From positions 186,001-250,000 of the forward strand of contig JAIWQS010000078.1 in NCBI GenBank assembly GCA_029891385.1: 64,000 bases of DNA, read 5' to 3'. The stretch comes from Erythroxylum novogranatense (taxonomy: Eukaryota > Streptophyta > Magnoliopsida > Malpighiales > Erythroxylaceae). Below are positions 1 through 9,554 of the stretch, one piece after another (the first letter of the stretch is position 1; each line of letters begins with the position of its first letter). The notes under the pieces are model-generated. The model worked only from the letters and a program-made list of their open reading frames with translations. It was not told the origin of the DNA and searched no databases. The position numbers and the translations under genes are program-made.

Positions 1-237
1 CGAAGAACAAGGTAAGATCTAACGAGTCTTTAATTTGTTCTAGCTATTCCGGTCAAAGGTTTGTCGGTTAGGTTCTCCGATCTCTGCGTGGATACCGTTA
101 GAGACGGTCTCCTTTGGTCGTTCGGTTTGAGTTTGTTATATATACACATGGATCCTGGCTTTCGAGAAGGTCCCGGAATAAAAATTTTTGTTTTCCGCAC
201 CGTGGGCATGTGATGTTCACACCGGGATTTTCCTACA
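1..237 (+). mobile_element. 3' end of an LTR (same family as 16134-17911), cut by the window edge
   Basis: This stretch aligns by eye with the last 230 or so bases of the solo LTR at 16134-17911. Shared blocks include the run around 'ctagctattccgg', 'tctctgcgtggatacc', the 'aaggtcc..gga' block and the terminal 'gggattttcctaca'. It ends in CA at 237, directly against integrase coding sequence of a Tat-like Ty3 element, so this LTR or its full element inserted into the integrase zinc-binding region. The left end and the other target-site copy lie outside the window. If the duplication is 5 bp it should read CGAAG (238-242). There is no coding content. Confidence 0.75.
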
Positions 238-1309
238 CGAAGAAGAGGCAGATCAGGCAATGGCTGAACTCCACGAAGGAATGTGTGAAAATCACGTAGG
301 AGGCAGAATGTTGGCTCATAGATTAATTAGACAGAGGTATTACTGGCCGACAATGAAGAGAGACTGCCAAGAGAAAGTCAATCGGTGTGAGGCTTGCTAG
401 AAAAACAGTAACCTATCTCACCAGCCAGCCGAGAGGATGAAAATCGTGAGTCATCCTATCCCCTTTGTTCAATGGGGAATGGATATACTAGGACCTTTCC
501 CCGTCGGTCCTAGACAGAAAAAGTTTTTGATAGTAGCAGTAAAATACTTCACTAAATGGGTAGAAGCGGAAGCGGTCGCTACAATTACTGAGCAGAAGGC
601 AGAAAATTTTATAAGAAGAAACATACTAAGTCATTTTGGGATGCCTATGGTGTTGGTTACAAACAACGGTCGGCAATTCGAAAACGACAAGTTCAGAGAT
701 TTTTGTGAGCGATTAAAGATAAAGCTCCAATTGACTTCAGTAGCTCACCCTCAAAGCAACGGTCTTGCGGATAACACTAACAAAAAGATAATGAGTGCCC
801 TCAAGAAGCGCTTAGATGGACGTAAGACTTGGGTAGATGAACTAGATGAAGTATTGTGGGCGTACAGAACTACACCAAATGGAGCCACAGGGGAAACACC
901 GTTCAGGATGACCTTTGGGGCCGAAGCCCTAGTTCCAGTAGAAGTGGTGTTGCACAACCAAAGAGTGTCGAGTTATGAAGAAGAGCAAAATAATGAAGCC
1001 CGCCGGGCAGAACTTGTGCTCCTCACTGAAGACAGAGATAGGGCAGCCGCTCGTTCAGAAGCCATCAGGCAAAAAGCAACGAAATTCTACAATAGAAGGG
1101 TAAAGCCGAGCAATATAAAGGTCGGCAGATATGTCCTGCGAAAGGTCGAGGCGGCTGGAAAGCATCTTGGAAAGCTCGGACAGGCGTAGGAAGGACCCTA
1201 TCAAGTGGTCAAGCAAGCCGGACATGACTCTTACATCCTGCGCGATGCGAACGGGAAGATTCTACCGAGGCCTTGAAACTCTCAAAACCTGAAGGCGTTT
1301 TACCAGTAG
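238..1309 (+). pseudogene. Ty3/gypsy (Tat-like) integrase, copy 1, broken
   Basis: This is the integrase end of a Ty3/gypsy pol, which in a live element joins cDNA to host DNA. Visible parts are the HHCC zinc-binding segment (HEGMCENH...CEAC, to about 400), the core (WGMDILGPF; HPQSNGLAD) and the C-terminal EGPYQVVKQ...NLKAFYQ tail ending with TAG at 1307-1309. The conserved order and the KFLIVAV.YFTKWVEAE block fit the Tat lineage. It is dead. A stop replaces Gln after CEAC (CAG to TAG), a stop replaces Trp before EGPY (TGG to TAG, 1187-1189) and another replaces Trp in PRPWNSQ (TGA). The second catalytic Asp of DDE reads Asn (TNNGRQF) and the Glu reads Asp (NGLADNTN). The N-terminal part was removed by the LTR at 1-237. 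Confidence 0.85.
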
Positions 1310-1414
1310 ATAAGCTTTATTTTAGTTCTCATTTCTTTGTTTATTGTACACAACTTGTAGGTACCTTTTTTCTGGCCCTGCCAGTCAGGTTTTCCACGCC
1401 CTTATCATCGTCAA

Positions 1415-1776
1415 ATAGTGATGGGAGTAGAGCATGATCTGAAGGTGTACAGTGATAGTCAAATAGTGGTTGGTCAAGTCACTGGGCAGTATGAGGCCAA
1501 GGGGAGCAGCATGATCAAGTACCTGGAGTTGGTAAAGCAGGAGTTGAGTAATTTCTAGCAATATTGATTGATGGGATAGAACGGGCTCAAAATGCTAAAG
1601 CGGATGCACTTTCCAAAATGGCTTCGATCGAGATGCAAAAATAACGTTTTGGTTGGTAATTAGATCGACTTAGCATTCAGAAAGCCAATGAAGTCCTTGA
1701 CGCAAATGTCGAGCGAACAAGTTGGATGGAACCGATCGACAATTACCTCCTCTAGGGAACACGGTAGGAAGAAACC
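1415..1776 (+). pseudogene. Ty3/gypsy RNase H fragment
   Basis: One frame reads GVEHDLKVYSDSQIVVGQV followed by a KYLELVKQELSNF segment. This matches the second half of the Ty3 RNase H fold, with the SDSQ(L/I)VV motif that carries a catalytic Asp. It lies directly upstream of integrase copy 2, which is the expected pol order. Downstream of ELSNF the frame is broken by several stops and shifts until the integrase frame opens again. It is a decayed fragment with no start of its own. Confidence 0.7.
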
Positions 1777-2946
1777 TTGGAGGCCAAGAAACTAAGGGTA
1801 AAGGCGGCGAATATCGTTATTAATGGCACCTTGTACAAGCGATCTTATGACTGGCCACTACTACGATGCTTGAGCAAAGAAGAGGCAGATCAGGCAATGG
1901 CTGAAGTCCACGAAGGAATGTGCGAAAATCACGTAGGAGGCAGAATGTTGGCTCATAGATTAATTAGACAGAGGTATTACTGGCCGACAATGAAGAGAGA
2001 CTGCCAAGAGAAAGTCAATCGGTGTGAGGCTTGCCAGAAAAACAGTAACCTATCTCACCAGCCGACCGAGAGGATGAAAATCGTGAGTCATCCTATCCCC
2101 TTTGTTCAATGGGGAATGGATATATTAGGACCTTTCCCCCTCGGTCCTAGACAGAAGAAGTTTTTGATAGTAGCAGTGGAATACTTCACTAAATGGGTAG
2201 AAGCGGAAGCGGTCGCTACAATTACTGAGCAGAAGGCAGAAAATTTTATAAGAAGAAACATACTAAGTCATTTTGGGATGCCTATGGTGTTGATTACAAA
2301 CAACGGTCGGCAATTCGAAAACGACAAGTTCAGAGATTTCTGTGAGCGATTAAAGATAAAGCTCCAATTGACTTCAATAGCTCACCCTCAAAGCAACGGT
2401 CTTGCGGATAACACTAACAAAAAGATAATGAGTGCCCTCAAGAAGCGCTTAGATGGACGTAAGACTTGGGTAGATGAACTAGATGAAGTATTGTGGGCGT
2501 ACAGAACTACACCAAATGGAGCCACAGGAGAAACACCGTTCATGATGACCTTTGGGGCAGAAGTCCTAGTTCCAGTAGAAGTGGTGTTGCACAACCAAAG
2601 AGTGTCGAGTTATGAAGAAGAGCAAAATAATGAAGCCCGCCGGGCAGAACTTGTGCTCCTCAGTGAAGACAGAGATAGGGCAGCCGCTCGTTCAGAAGCC
2701 ATCAGGCAAAAAGCAACAAAATTCTACAATAGAAGGGTAAAATCGAGCAACATAAAGGTCGGCGGATATGTCTTGCGAAAGGTCGAGGCGGCTAGAAAGC
2801 ATCTTGGAAAGCTCGGACAGGCGTAGGAAGGACCCTATCAAGTGGTCAAGCAAGCCGGATATGACTCTTACATCCTGCGCGATGCGAACGGGAAGATTCT
2901 ACCGAGGCCTTGGAACTCTCAAAACCTGAAGGCGTTTTACCAGTAG
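1777..2946 (+). pseudogene. Ty3/gypsy (Tat-like) integrase, copy 2, broken
   Basis: This is the second, more complete copy of the integrase at 238-1309. It is open for about 349 residues from the RNase H/integrase linker (NGTLYKRS...LLRCLSKEEADQAM) through the zinc-binding segment (CEACQKN intact here) and the core, to a TAG at 2824-2826 that replaces the Trp before EGPY. The tail continues readable to the natural stop at 2944-2946. It shares with copy 1 the Asp-to-Asn change in TNNGRQF, the Glu-to-Asp change in NGLADN and the Trp stop, so those lesions predate the duplication. The PRPWNSQ Trp is intact here, and the two extra stops of copy 1 are absent. Confidence 0.85.
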
Positions 2947-3189
2947 ATAAGCTTTATTTTAGTTCTCATTTCTTTGTTTATTATTGTTTATTGTACACAA
3001 CTTGTGGGTACCTTTTTTTTGGCCCTGCCAGTCAGGTTTTTTAACGGTCCACGCCCTTATCATCGTCAATAAAGGGGTTTTCAGATTTTTTGGCAAGAAA
3101 AAAATCTCATTAAATTTGGCAAAGAGGAGAAAATTTCACCAACTGATCGTTCGACCTCATGATCGCTCGACCTCGACATCATTCGGTCA

Positions 3190-4066
3190 GGTTGCCAAAA
3201 CGAGATCTTTAGAACCAGGCGATGCCAAGATAAGATCTTGGATTGCTCGCTCGGCCAGGTTGCCAAAACGAGATCCTTGGAACCAGGCGATGCCAAGACA
3301 AGATCTTGGATCGCTCGGCTAGGTTGCCAAGACGAGATCCTTGGAACCAGGCTATGTCAAGACAAGATCTTGGATCGCTCGACCTCGACATCGTTCGGCC
3401 AGGTTGCCAAGACGAGATCCTTGGAACCAGGCGATGCCAAGATAAGATCTTGGATCGCTCGACCTCGACATCGCTCGGCCAGGTTGCCAAGACGAGATCA
3501 TTGGAACCAGGCGATGCCAAGACAAGATCTTGGATCGCTCGATCAGGTTTCCAAGACGACATCCTTGGAACCAGGCGATGCCAAGACAAGATCTTGGATC
3601 GCTCGGCCAGGTTGCCACGACGAGATCCTTGGAACCAGGCGATGCCAAGACAAGATCTTGGATCACTCGACCTCGACATCGCTCGGCCAGGTTGCCAAGA
3701 TGGGATCTTGGAACCAGGCGATGCCAAGACAAGATCTTGGATCGCTCGACCTCTACATCGCTCGATCGGGTTGCCAGGTTGCCACGACGAGATCCTTGGA
3801 ATCAGGCGATGCCAAGACAAGATCTTGGATCGCTCAGCCTCGACATCGCTCGGCCAGGTTGCCAAGACAAGCTCTCAAAACCGTCACTCGGCCTCGACAT
3901 CGCTCGACCAGGTTGCCAAGATGGGATCTTGGAACCAGGCGATGCCAAGACAAGATCTTGGATCGCTCGGCCTCTACATCACTCGATCGGGTTGCCAAGA
4001 CGGGATCTTAAAACCAGGCGATACCAAAAGCAAAAATCTTGAGTCACTCGGCCTCACAATCGTTCA
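3190..4066. repeat. Minisatellite of about 12 units, mainly 64 and 80 bp
   Basis: Units begin with GGTTGCCAAGACGAGATCC and end in GCTCGGCCA. Unit starts read at 3190, 3258, 3322, 3402, 3482, 3546, 3610, 3690, 3777, 3857, 3911 and 3990. Lengths are 68, 64, 80, 80, 64, 64, 80, 79 (then an 8-bp GGTTGCCA stub), 80, 54, 79 and about 77. Long units carry an extra 16-bp CTCGACCTCGACATCG-type block. The array lies between the integrase end and the antisense gene of the Tat-like element. Long open frames on both strands here are a by-product of the repeat and are not genes. Confidence 0.9.
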
Positions 4067-4261
4067 GCCAAAGCTCTATCTCCTCGGTCGACCATGACTC
4101 TCTTAACCCCTACAATCGATCGACGCACAGCGAGAGCATTCGTTCACGACCTACTATTGGAAAAGATCGGTGAATCTTAACACGACAGATGAAAGTGATG
4201 AGGAACAAAAGGATTCTATTTCCTTGAATTTATGTTCTGGTCACAAGTCCGACCAGTTGAG

Positions 4262-6615
4262 CTAAGAAAAGCAGTTTGATCTTTTGAGGGGAGAGGAAGG
4301 GTCAGTAGATGGATCGGCAAAAGGGGAGGTCGGTAAAGCAGCCAAGGCAGGACCAGAGTCTGCAGGAAGAACCAGAGAGTCACCCCCGTGAGATCGCTCG
4401 TACTCCTCGTCCGAGCTAAGGTCCAGCTTCTCATCCGGAATCGACGTGCATTCTCCCTCGGCTATCTCCCTCACTTCCTGCAGAGAAAGGATGAGAGTGG
4501 TAGGAAGCATCGGCTCGGCATAATCCTCGAATGGAGGACCGACCGACCCGTCAGGGACGCAAACGTCATGGCAATTCTTCATGACCGAAAGGGACAAGTC
4601 ACAAGCGAACTCTAAGCACTCCTCCCGTAAGAACCGCCTCTTCCATCGTTTGATCGCCTCAACTCTCTGCTCTTTGATGGAGCCTCGCAACTCCTTCAGT
4701 CTATCATCGACCCTCAGTTTGTCCCTCACCACTTCATGACAGTCCTGGAGGAATTTTGATCGAAGCTCCTGCTCCATCCCCATCTTCCTCTTCAAGTCTT
4801 TACATTCCTTGGCCAAGTCCTTTCACTCCTTGGCCAGCCCGTCCTTCGCCACAATCACCCTGCACTTTTCCTCCTCCCCCATAGCGAGTTGAGCTTTCAA
4901 AACGCTCCTCTCCTCCTTCAAAAACTTCTTCTCCTCCTCAACTAAAGAGAGTTGAGCCCGTAAGATGTCCTGCCCCTCCTTCACCTCAGCAAGTTCAGCT
5001 CTTAGAGTATTAACTTGCTCGAGAAGGTCACGAATCTCCCGATCTATTGTTTGCCCCACCTCATCGAGCTGATCAAGACGTTGATACATCTCAGAGGCGT
5101 ATGCCATATCCCTGGCGCAGCCGCGGACAAGACGAGCCATCGGCTCTTTATTATTCGACATGTCCAAAACCTCTCGTCCGCGGGAGGAGCGACTTTACAG
5201 GCAATGTGCGAGCCACATCAACGACCCTAAGTGACCTGATCTTGTCAAGGCGATCGCGAACTCCCATTGCTTGCCACTAGAAGCTCGCTCTTTCCCTTTG
5301 CCCTTATCCAATCGGGGTGCTTGCCTTTCCCCCACTCCTCACTTCTTCTGACTGGGCGACCGACCAGCACTCCAAGCGGTCCTCTTCCTTTTGAGTAGTG
5401 GCTCCATCTCTTCCTCCTCCGAACCCGCTCGGTCCACACTCATCAATGGGACCAAGAATGTGTGACACGTCGGGGCCGGTCCTCGATGGCATGAAAAGGG
5501 CCAACAGCGTTGTAGATGGGTCTAACTCCATTGGTTGAGCGACGCCTTCGCTGGCCTCTTCCTCCTTCCTCTGCTTCTTCACCTTCAAAGAAGCTCTAGG
5601 CCCCTTGGCCTGCCTTTTGTATTTAGGGAAACGGAAAGACCCAGCGAAATCGTCGAGCCTGGCCATGGCTACACAGCAATAAAAACATGTTAGAAATCGA
5701 AACCAATACTTACAAATACAATAAATAGTTCAACCACGAGGAGTCAACCAGGGGGGGCAGTTTCTTCTCCTAGCCCGTTAATTCGGGACGGGGGTCAATT
5801 AGGAATGAATTGGTCGAGGCCCCCCCGCGATATCCCAGAATGAGGCGATCGAAGTTATATCGACCGAGCCCCTTAATACGATCGACCACCTCCCACTCCT
5901 CTCTAGTAAGAGACAAGCTCAACGCGTCGTTCCATCGCTCGGCTAAAGGATATCTCCACGATTGGGACTCAAAGGAAGATCCTGGAGGCCTCACAAAAAA
6001 GTACTTCGTCCGCCAAGCTTGGACTTTTGAAGCCGTTCCGGCCTGGCGATATTGAGCATCTCTATACTGCAAATGAGGGACCCCAATCCCAGCGCTCGAA
6101 CTCTAGTTCATCCTTAAAAAATGGCGTAGGATTCCGACCGAAGGTAGACAGCCGAACTGATGGCACAGCAAGGCCAAACCGTTAATGAATCTCCATCCAT
6201 TCGGAGGAATTTGGCTCGACCTCAATTGGTAGTCGACGCACACCTCGTCAATGATCGGGACATATGAAAGCTTCATTCCGCCGACCAAGAAGAAGCTGTC
6301 AGAAAAAGCAAAATACCCCCAAATTATTGTGGATCCGTTCGTCCTCGGAGGCCAGCCTAGGTCCTCAGGACAAAGGGATATTGTTCCTAATAATTGACCG
6401 ATTCAACTCCCCCACGGTCATCGTTGATTCGTCTTTCAGTGGCTCCTCAACGACTAGCCCATCCTTCCGGTCACTCGCCGTGACTCCCTCAATAACTCTC
6501 ACCCCCGGCACTGCCACTACTTCCGCCACTGCTTCAAGTAGCCCGACTGGTTGGGAGGCCTCTCGGCAGCTTCATCCCTAGGGCTAACCCCACTTCTAGG
6601 ACTGGTTGACGACAT
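4262..6615 (-). pseudogene. Antisense extra gene of the Tat-like retrotransposon, with coiled coil, broken
   Basis: Reading the minus strand from an ATG at 6615 (MSSTSPRSGVSP), one long coding region can be followed with at least two frame changes (near 6515 and 6365) and stops near 6102, 5770 and 4820. Its N-terminal half (IPPNGWRFINGLALLCHQFG; WRTKYFFVRPPGSSFESQSW; YPLAERWNDALSL) resembles the plant 'putative gypsy type transposon' domain (Pfam Transposase_28). Such proteins are known as extra antisense genes between pol and the 3' LTR in Tat-lineage elements. The middle (5167-4823) is a Glu/Lys/Leu-rich coiled coil (LEQVNTLRAELAEVKEGQ). The C-terminus is acidic and Ser/Pro-rich, ending near 4262. 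It lies opposite to pol and has a TATA box upstream at 6808-6815. Its function is unknown. The family link is from recognition of the pattern, not a search. Confidence 0.65.
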
Positions 6616-6807
6616 GCTTACAAAGATGAAATTTTGAGGAAGAAACGAAGAAAAAGGACGTACCTAGTTGGAGATAGAAGTTGAGAATTTGAACGGCGGT
6701 TGAAAGAAAACTCCAGAGACTGTAGGCAAGAAGGTGCAAATGAGAGCAGAATGAAAGCCGGAGAACAAAACAAGTGTAAAGAAAATCTGTAGTCTGTCGA
6801 TCTTAAG

Positions 6808-6815
6808 TATTTATA
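6808..6815 (-). promoter_or_regulatory. TATA box for the antisense gene
   Basis: The minus strand reads CTATAAATAC here, about 190 bp upstream of the ATG at 6615. This is a normal plant distance for TATA plus a 5' leader. It suggests the antisense gene once had its own promoter rather than depending on an LTR. No transcript evidence is available. Confidence 0.5.
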
Positions 6816-7276
6816 GAAGATCGGTCGAATGGATGTCCCAACCAACGCTTGACGCATGGAGAAAATCCGAGCCAAACTCAGACACGTGGCAGAATCTGAG
6901 CTGAGGTGAATTAGAGTTATTATAAATTCGGAGCGGTGCAGTAGTTGAAAGGACGTACGTGATAGCTGCACAACAGTTACAAAGACGTTTCGTTTCAAAT
7001 TCTAAATCTGTTAGAGGGCACGCGCTGTCAGTAATAATTAAATTAAGTGGCTTCACGCTTTCAGAGTCGATGCTCACCCGATCTATCATGGCACGAGCTA
7101 TCATGCAATAAGTATCAATGCCAACCGATCGGGACACTCAACCGACCGATCCTAGCACGAGCAGTCATGCACTATGCATTGATGTCCGACCGATTGGGCC
7201 TATCACGAGCTGTTCTACAGACGAGTTGCACGATCCTTATGTACTCCTTCAACCATTCTCCTTAGTCAGACTCGAG

Positions 7277-7290
7277 GAGTAGGGGGCTTA
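7277..7290 (+). other. Polypurine tract of the Tat-like element
   Basis: A purine-rich run (gaggagtagggggctta) stands directly before TGGTGGGAATTC, the first bases of the 3' LTR. This is the position where second-strand synthesis is primed in LTR retrotransposons. Confidence 0.6.
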
Positions 7291-7591
7291 TGGTGGGAAT
7301 TCGGTGCGCTGAGCTGAGCTCAGTCCACGCGTCCACGATCAATTCGCAGAAACCCCCATGCATACGTAAAGACCTAAACCTAGCATCTATTCCATATATA
7401 AGGTACTACTTTGCCATGATACAGATACGAGATTAGAACCCTGATTTTCTCTGTTTTACAGCGACCAAAACTCTCACAAAAAGACTAACTTGAGCGTCGG
7501 AGGAGCTTGTCGGTTATCAACCCCCAGCGTGCCTTGTGTTGTTTTGCAGATGATCTCTTACTTAAGACAATCAATCTTATGGATCCAAACA
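7291..7591 (+). mobile_element. Putative short 3' LTR of the Tat-like element
   Basis: It starts TGGTGGGAATTCGG straight after the polypurine tract. A TATATAAG box lies at 7395-7402, and 'acttgagcgtcggagg' and 'cttgtgttgttttgcag' follow, which I recognise as typical of plant Tat-type LTRs. It probably ends at ...ggatccaaaca (7591), giving about 301 bp. The right end is uncertain: no matching 5' LTR or target-site copy is available in the window, and an end at 7620 (caggca) is also possible. Confidence 0.6.
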
Positions 7592-8065
7592 GTAGCGTCC
7601 TGCCTCACCAGAATCAGGCAGAACTACTATGTATATATAACTGCTCACTTTTCTAGTTTTTAATTATTTTCTGATTTATTTTAATAAAACATCGGCCACA
7701 AATATAATGAAAAAGTGGGTGTGTGGTTTTAGAAAATTACGGGTAAAGAGAAAAGAATCAACTACATCAGTCATTAAAGGTTTGAGTGATAACAACTATC
7801 AAATAAATAAGTTTTATTTTTAAAATAAATTTAATTATTTGTAATTACTGAATTCTCAAATTATTGATCAAATAATTTTTAAAATTTTATTTTAATATAT
7901 TTTTACTATTTATGAATTCACACTTTTCACATTTTCCTGAAGGGTACATGGAGCCGAGTTGCCAAATAATCTATAGTGCGAAGGGTACGAAAGGTTGGTG
8001 GTGGCTACTGTATTAAGCATGACACCGGTGGTTCTTTAAGCCTCAGGAACTTTTGATAAGTATCC
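7592..8065. other. AT-rich spacer with a short WOX-frame relic near its end
   Basis: The first 300 or so bases are AT-rich with no feature I can support. From 7970 to 8053 one frame reads GGGYCIKHDTGGSLSLRNF and meets TGA TAA at 8054-8059, in register with the upstream WOX exon that follows. It may be decayed N-terminal coding sequence of that gene. Confidence 0.35.
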
Positions 8066-9554
8066 AAAAGCCATAAGTCTGATGCTGCTGCGAGTATTAC
8101 TGTAACTAACACCGGATCAATATCCGCCTCTCCTTATCACTTCGGTTCCACTGCAGCTACTTTCCCAGGACTAGATATTGTTCATCAAATGGGTACGTCC
8201 CCTTTAATGATTGCAGACCTACTGCGTGCATCCCCAGTTATATATGTCTCATGAACAGTGACTGCATGTATAAACTTAAACTGAGAGTGCAGGCGATCTA
8301 GGAGTTGATAAAGAATTGAACGAGCAAACAACGAGCTGGGGTCGGTGGAGCCCTACACCAGAGCAGCTACTAGCACTTGAAGCAATATATAAACAAGGGA
8401 TACGAACACCAACAACCGAACAAATCCAAAAGATAGCTGCAACCCTTCGTAGGCTTGGGAAAATTGAAGGCAGGAATGTTTATTATTGGTTCCAAAACCA
8501 CAAAGCCAGAGAGAGATATAAACGTCGTCGCCAAGTTCAGCATGACAATGGCAAACAAACTATGGATATGAAAGAATCAGGTACCCTTCGTAACAATGAT
8601 ACCCAGATTTTTTTTCACCCCCTTTTCTTCGTAACTACTGCCTACTGTGCGCGGTGGAGTGAGTCTAAAGATATGAACAATGGTCCCAGCACCATTTCTG
8701 GAAGTTTGTTGAGTTCTACATGATTGCAAGGATACGAGAGGCATATGGAAGCGTGTGTAGCTTGTTGCTATCTTCATTTTTCTCTATTTTTACTAAGGAA
8801 AACATAAATCTGTTCTTCAACTTCTCTTTGTTTATCCGTTGCTTTCTTTTCTAGGGTTTCGAAAACAGTCTTCGAACTTGAGCACTTAAAGAGGATAGCA
8901 ATTCCTACAGGCTTCCCACATGCTTCAGAGGTCTGTATCCCACCTTAATGTGCTTTTTAATGGTAGAAAGAGGTTCAAGTAGTTAGCTTGAACTTTATAT
9001 GATCGAAGGAATACAAGCTAGAAACTAGAAAAAAACTATCATTAGGTTCGCTCAAAAGGGTGAAAGGTAAACTGATTAGGGTCTTTGGCATGATTATATA
9101 TTCCTCGCCCTGTTTATATATATATGTTACATGGAACGTCATAGAGTTTTGGGTATACATTTTGATGCTTGTATTTGCTAAGGGACTTGTTTCATCAAGA
9201 CACAGTTGGTCACTATTTAAAGAGAAGGAATTGCAGGAAAGAAGTACAGATCAAGAAGACTACGCCAATTGGAGACCTATCCAGTCCATAAACTCATCGA
9301 CCACCACGAGTATAGAACTTTTAAACCTTCATCAGGGGAAAAGTTCACTTAAACCCAACAACAGAGAGAATCACGATAACTACCTGGAGGATGAAACCAG
9401 AGAGGTCCAGACCCTTCAGCTATTTCCATGCCGTAGAGGGGATAACTGTTACCTAGTTAATGACATCGAGGAGGACAAGAATGTACCCATCAGAGTCATC
9501 AATACCAACTTCAGTCCAAACAAGTTCTTTGAGTTCCTTCCCCTGAAGAAATGA
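8066..9554 (+). CDS. WOX1: WOX1-like WUSCHEL-related homeobox transcription factor (possible pseudogene)
   Basis: WOX proteins are plant homeodomain regulators; WOX1 types act in leaf-blade and lateral-organ outgrowth. Exons read as about 8066-8190 (ends HQM plus G, donor GTACGT), 8293-8580 (homeodomain GRWSPTPEQ...[17 protein letters not shown]), 8855-8930 ([18 protein letters not shown], like the VSRTGYEVEQTKNWAP block of WOX1) and 9183-9554 with the WUS box TLQLFP and a C-terminal FFEFLPLKK, both typical of WOX1. Problems: there is no in-frame ATG before the homeodomain, and TGA TAA stand just upstream of the first exon frame. The KESG/VSKT junction (8580 to 8855) is also one base out of register for the obvious CAG|GT donor and TCTAG acceptor. 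It is therefore either misread at the 5' end or a damaged copy. The homeodomain itself is uninterrupted. Confidence 0.65.

Larger units (their letters stand above)
238..3069 (+). repeat. Direct duplication of an RNase H-integrase-UTR segment (period about 1.65 kb)
   Basis: The stretch 238-1414 is repeated at roughly 1876-3069 with only scattered substitutions and short indels, covering integrase, its stop and about 100 bases of 3' sequence up to 'catcgtcaa'. At 1410-1420 the first copy jumps from that 3' sequence into RNase H coding sequence. The 11-mer 'gtcaaatagtg' sits on this junction and again about 47 bases later inside RNase H, so short homology may have guided the event. The RNase H part of the first unit is missing because the LTR at 1-237 replaced it. 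Unequal exchange or replication slippage followed by LTR insertion is my inference. Confidence 0.8.

Noticed and set aside
3209..4097. Long overlapping open frames on both strands
   Set aside because: They are produced by the 64/80-bp minisatellite. Repeat units read in several frames give the same Arg/Ser/Cys-rich peptides.
8316..8723. A single-exon protein beginning at 8316
   Set aside because: The codon there is TTG, not ATG. The frame continues upstream to 8280 and past the natural donor at 8580, so it is part of a spliced WOX gene rather than a separate gene.
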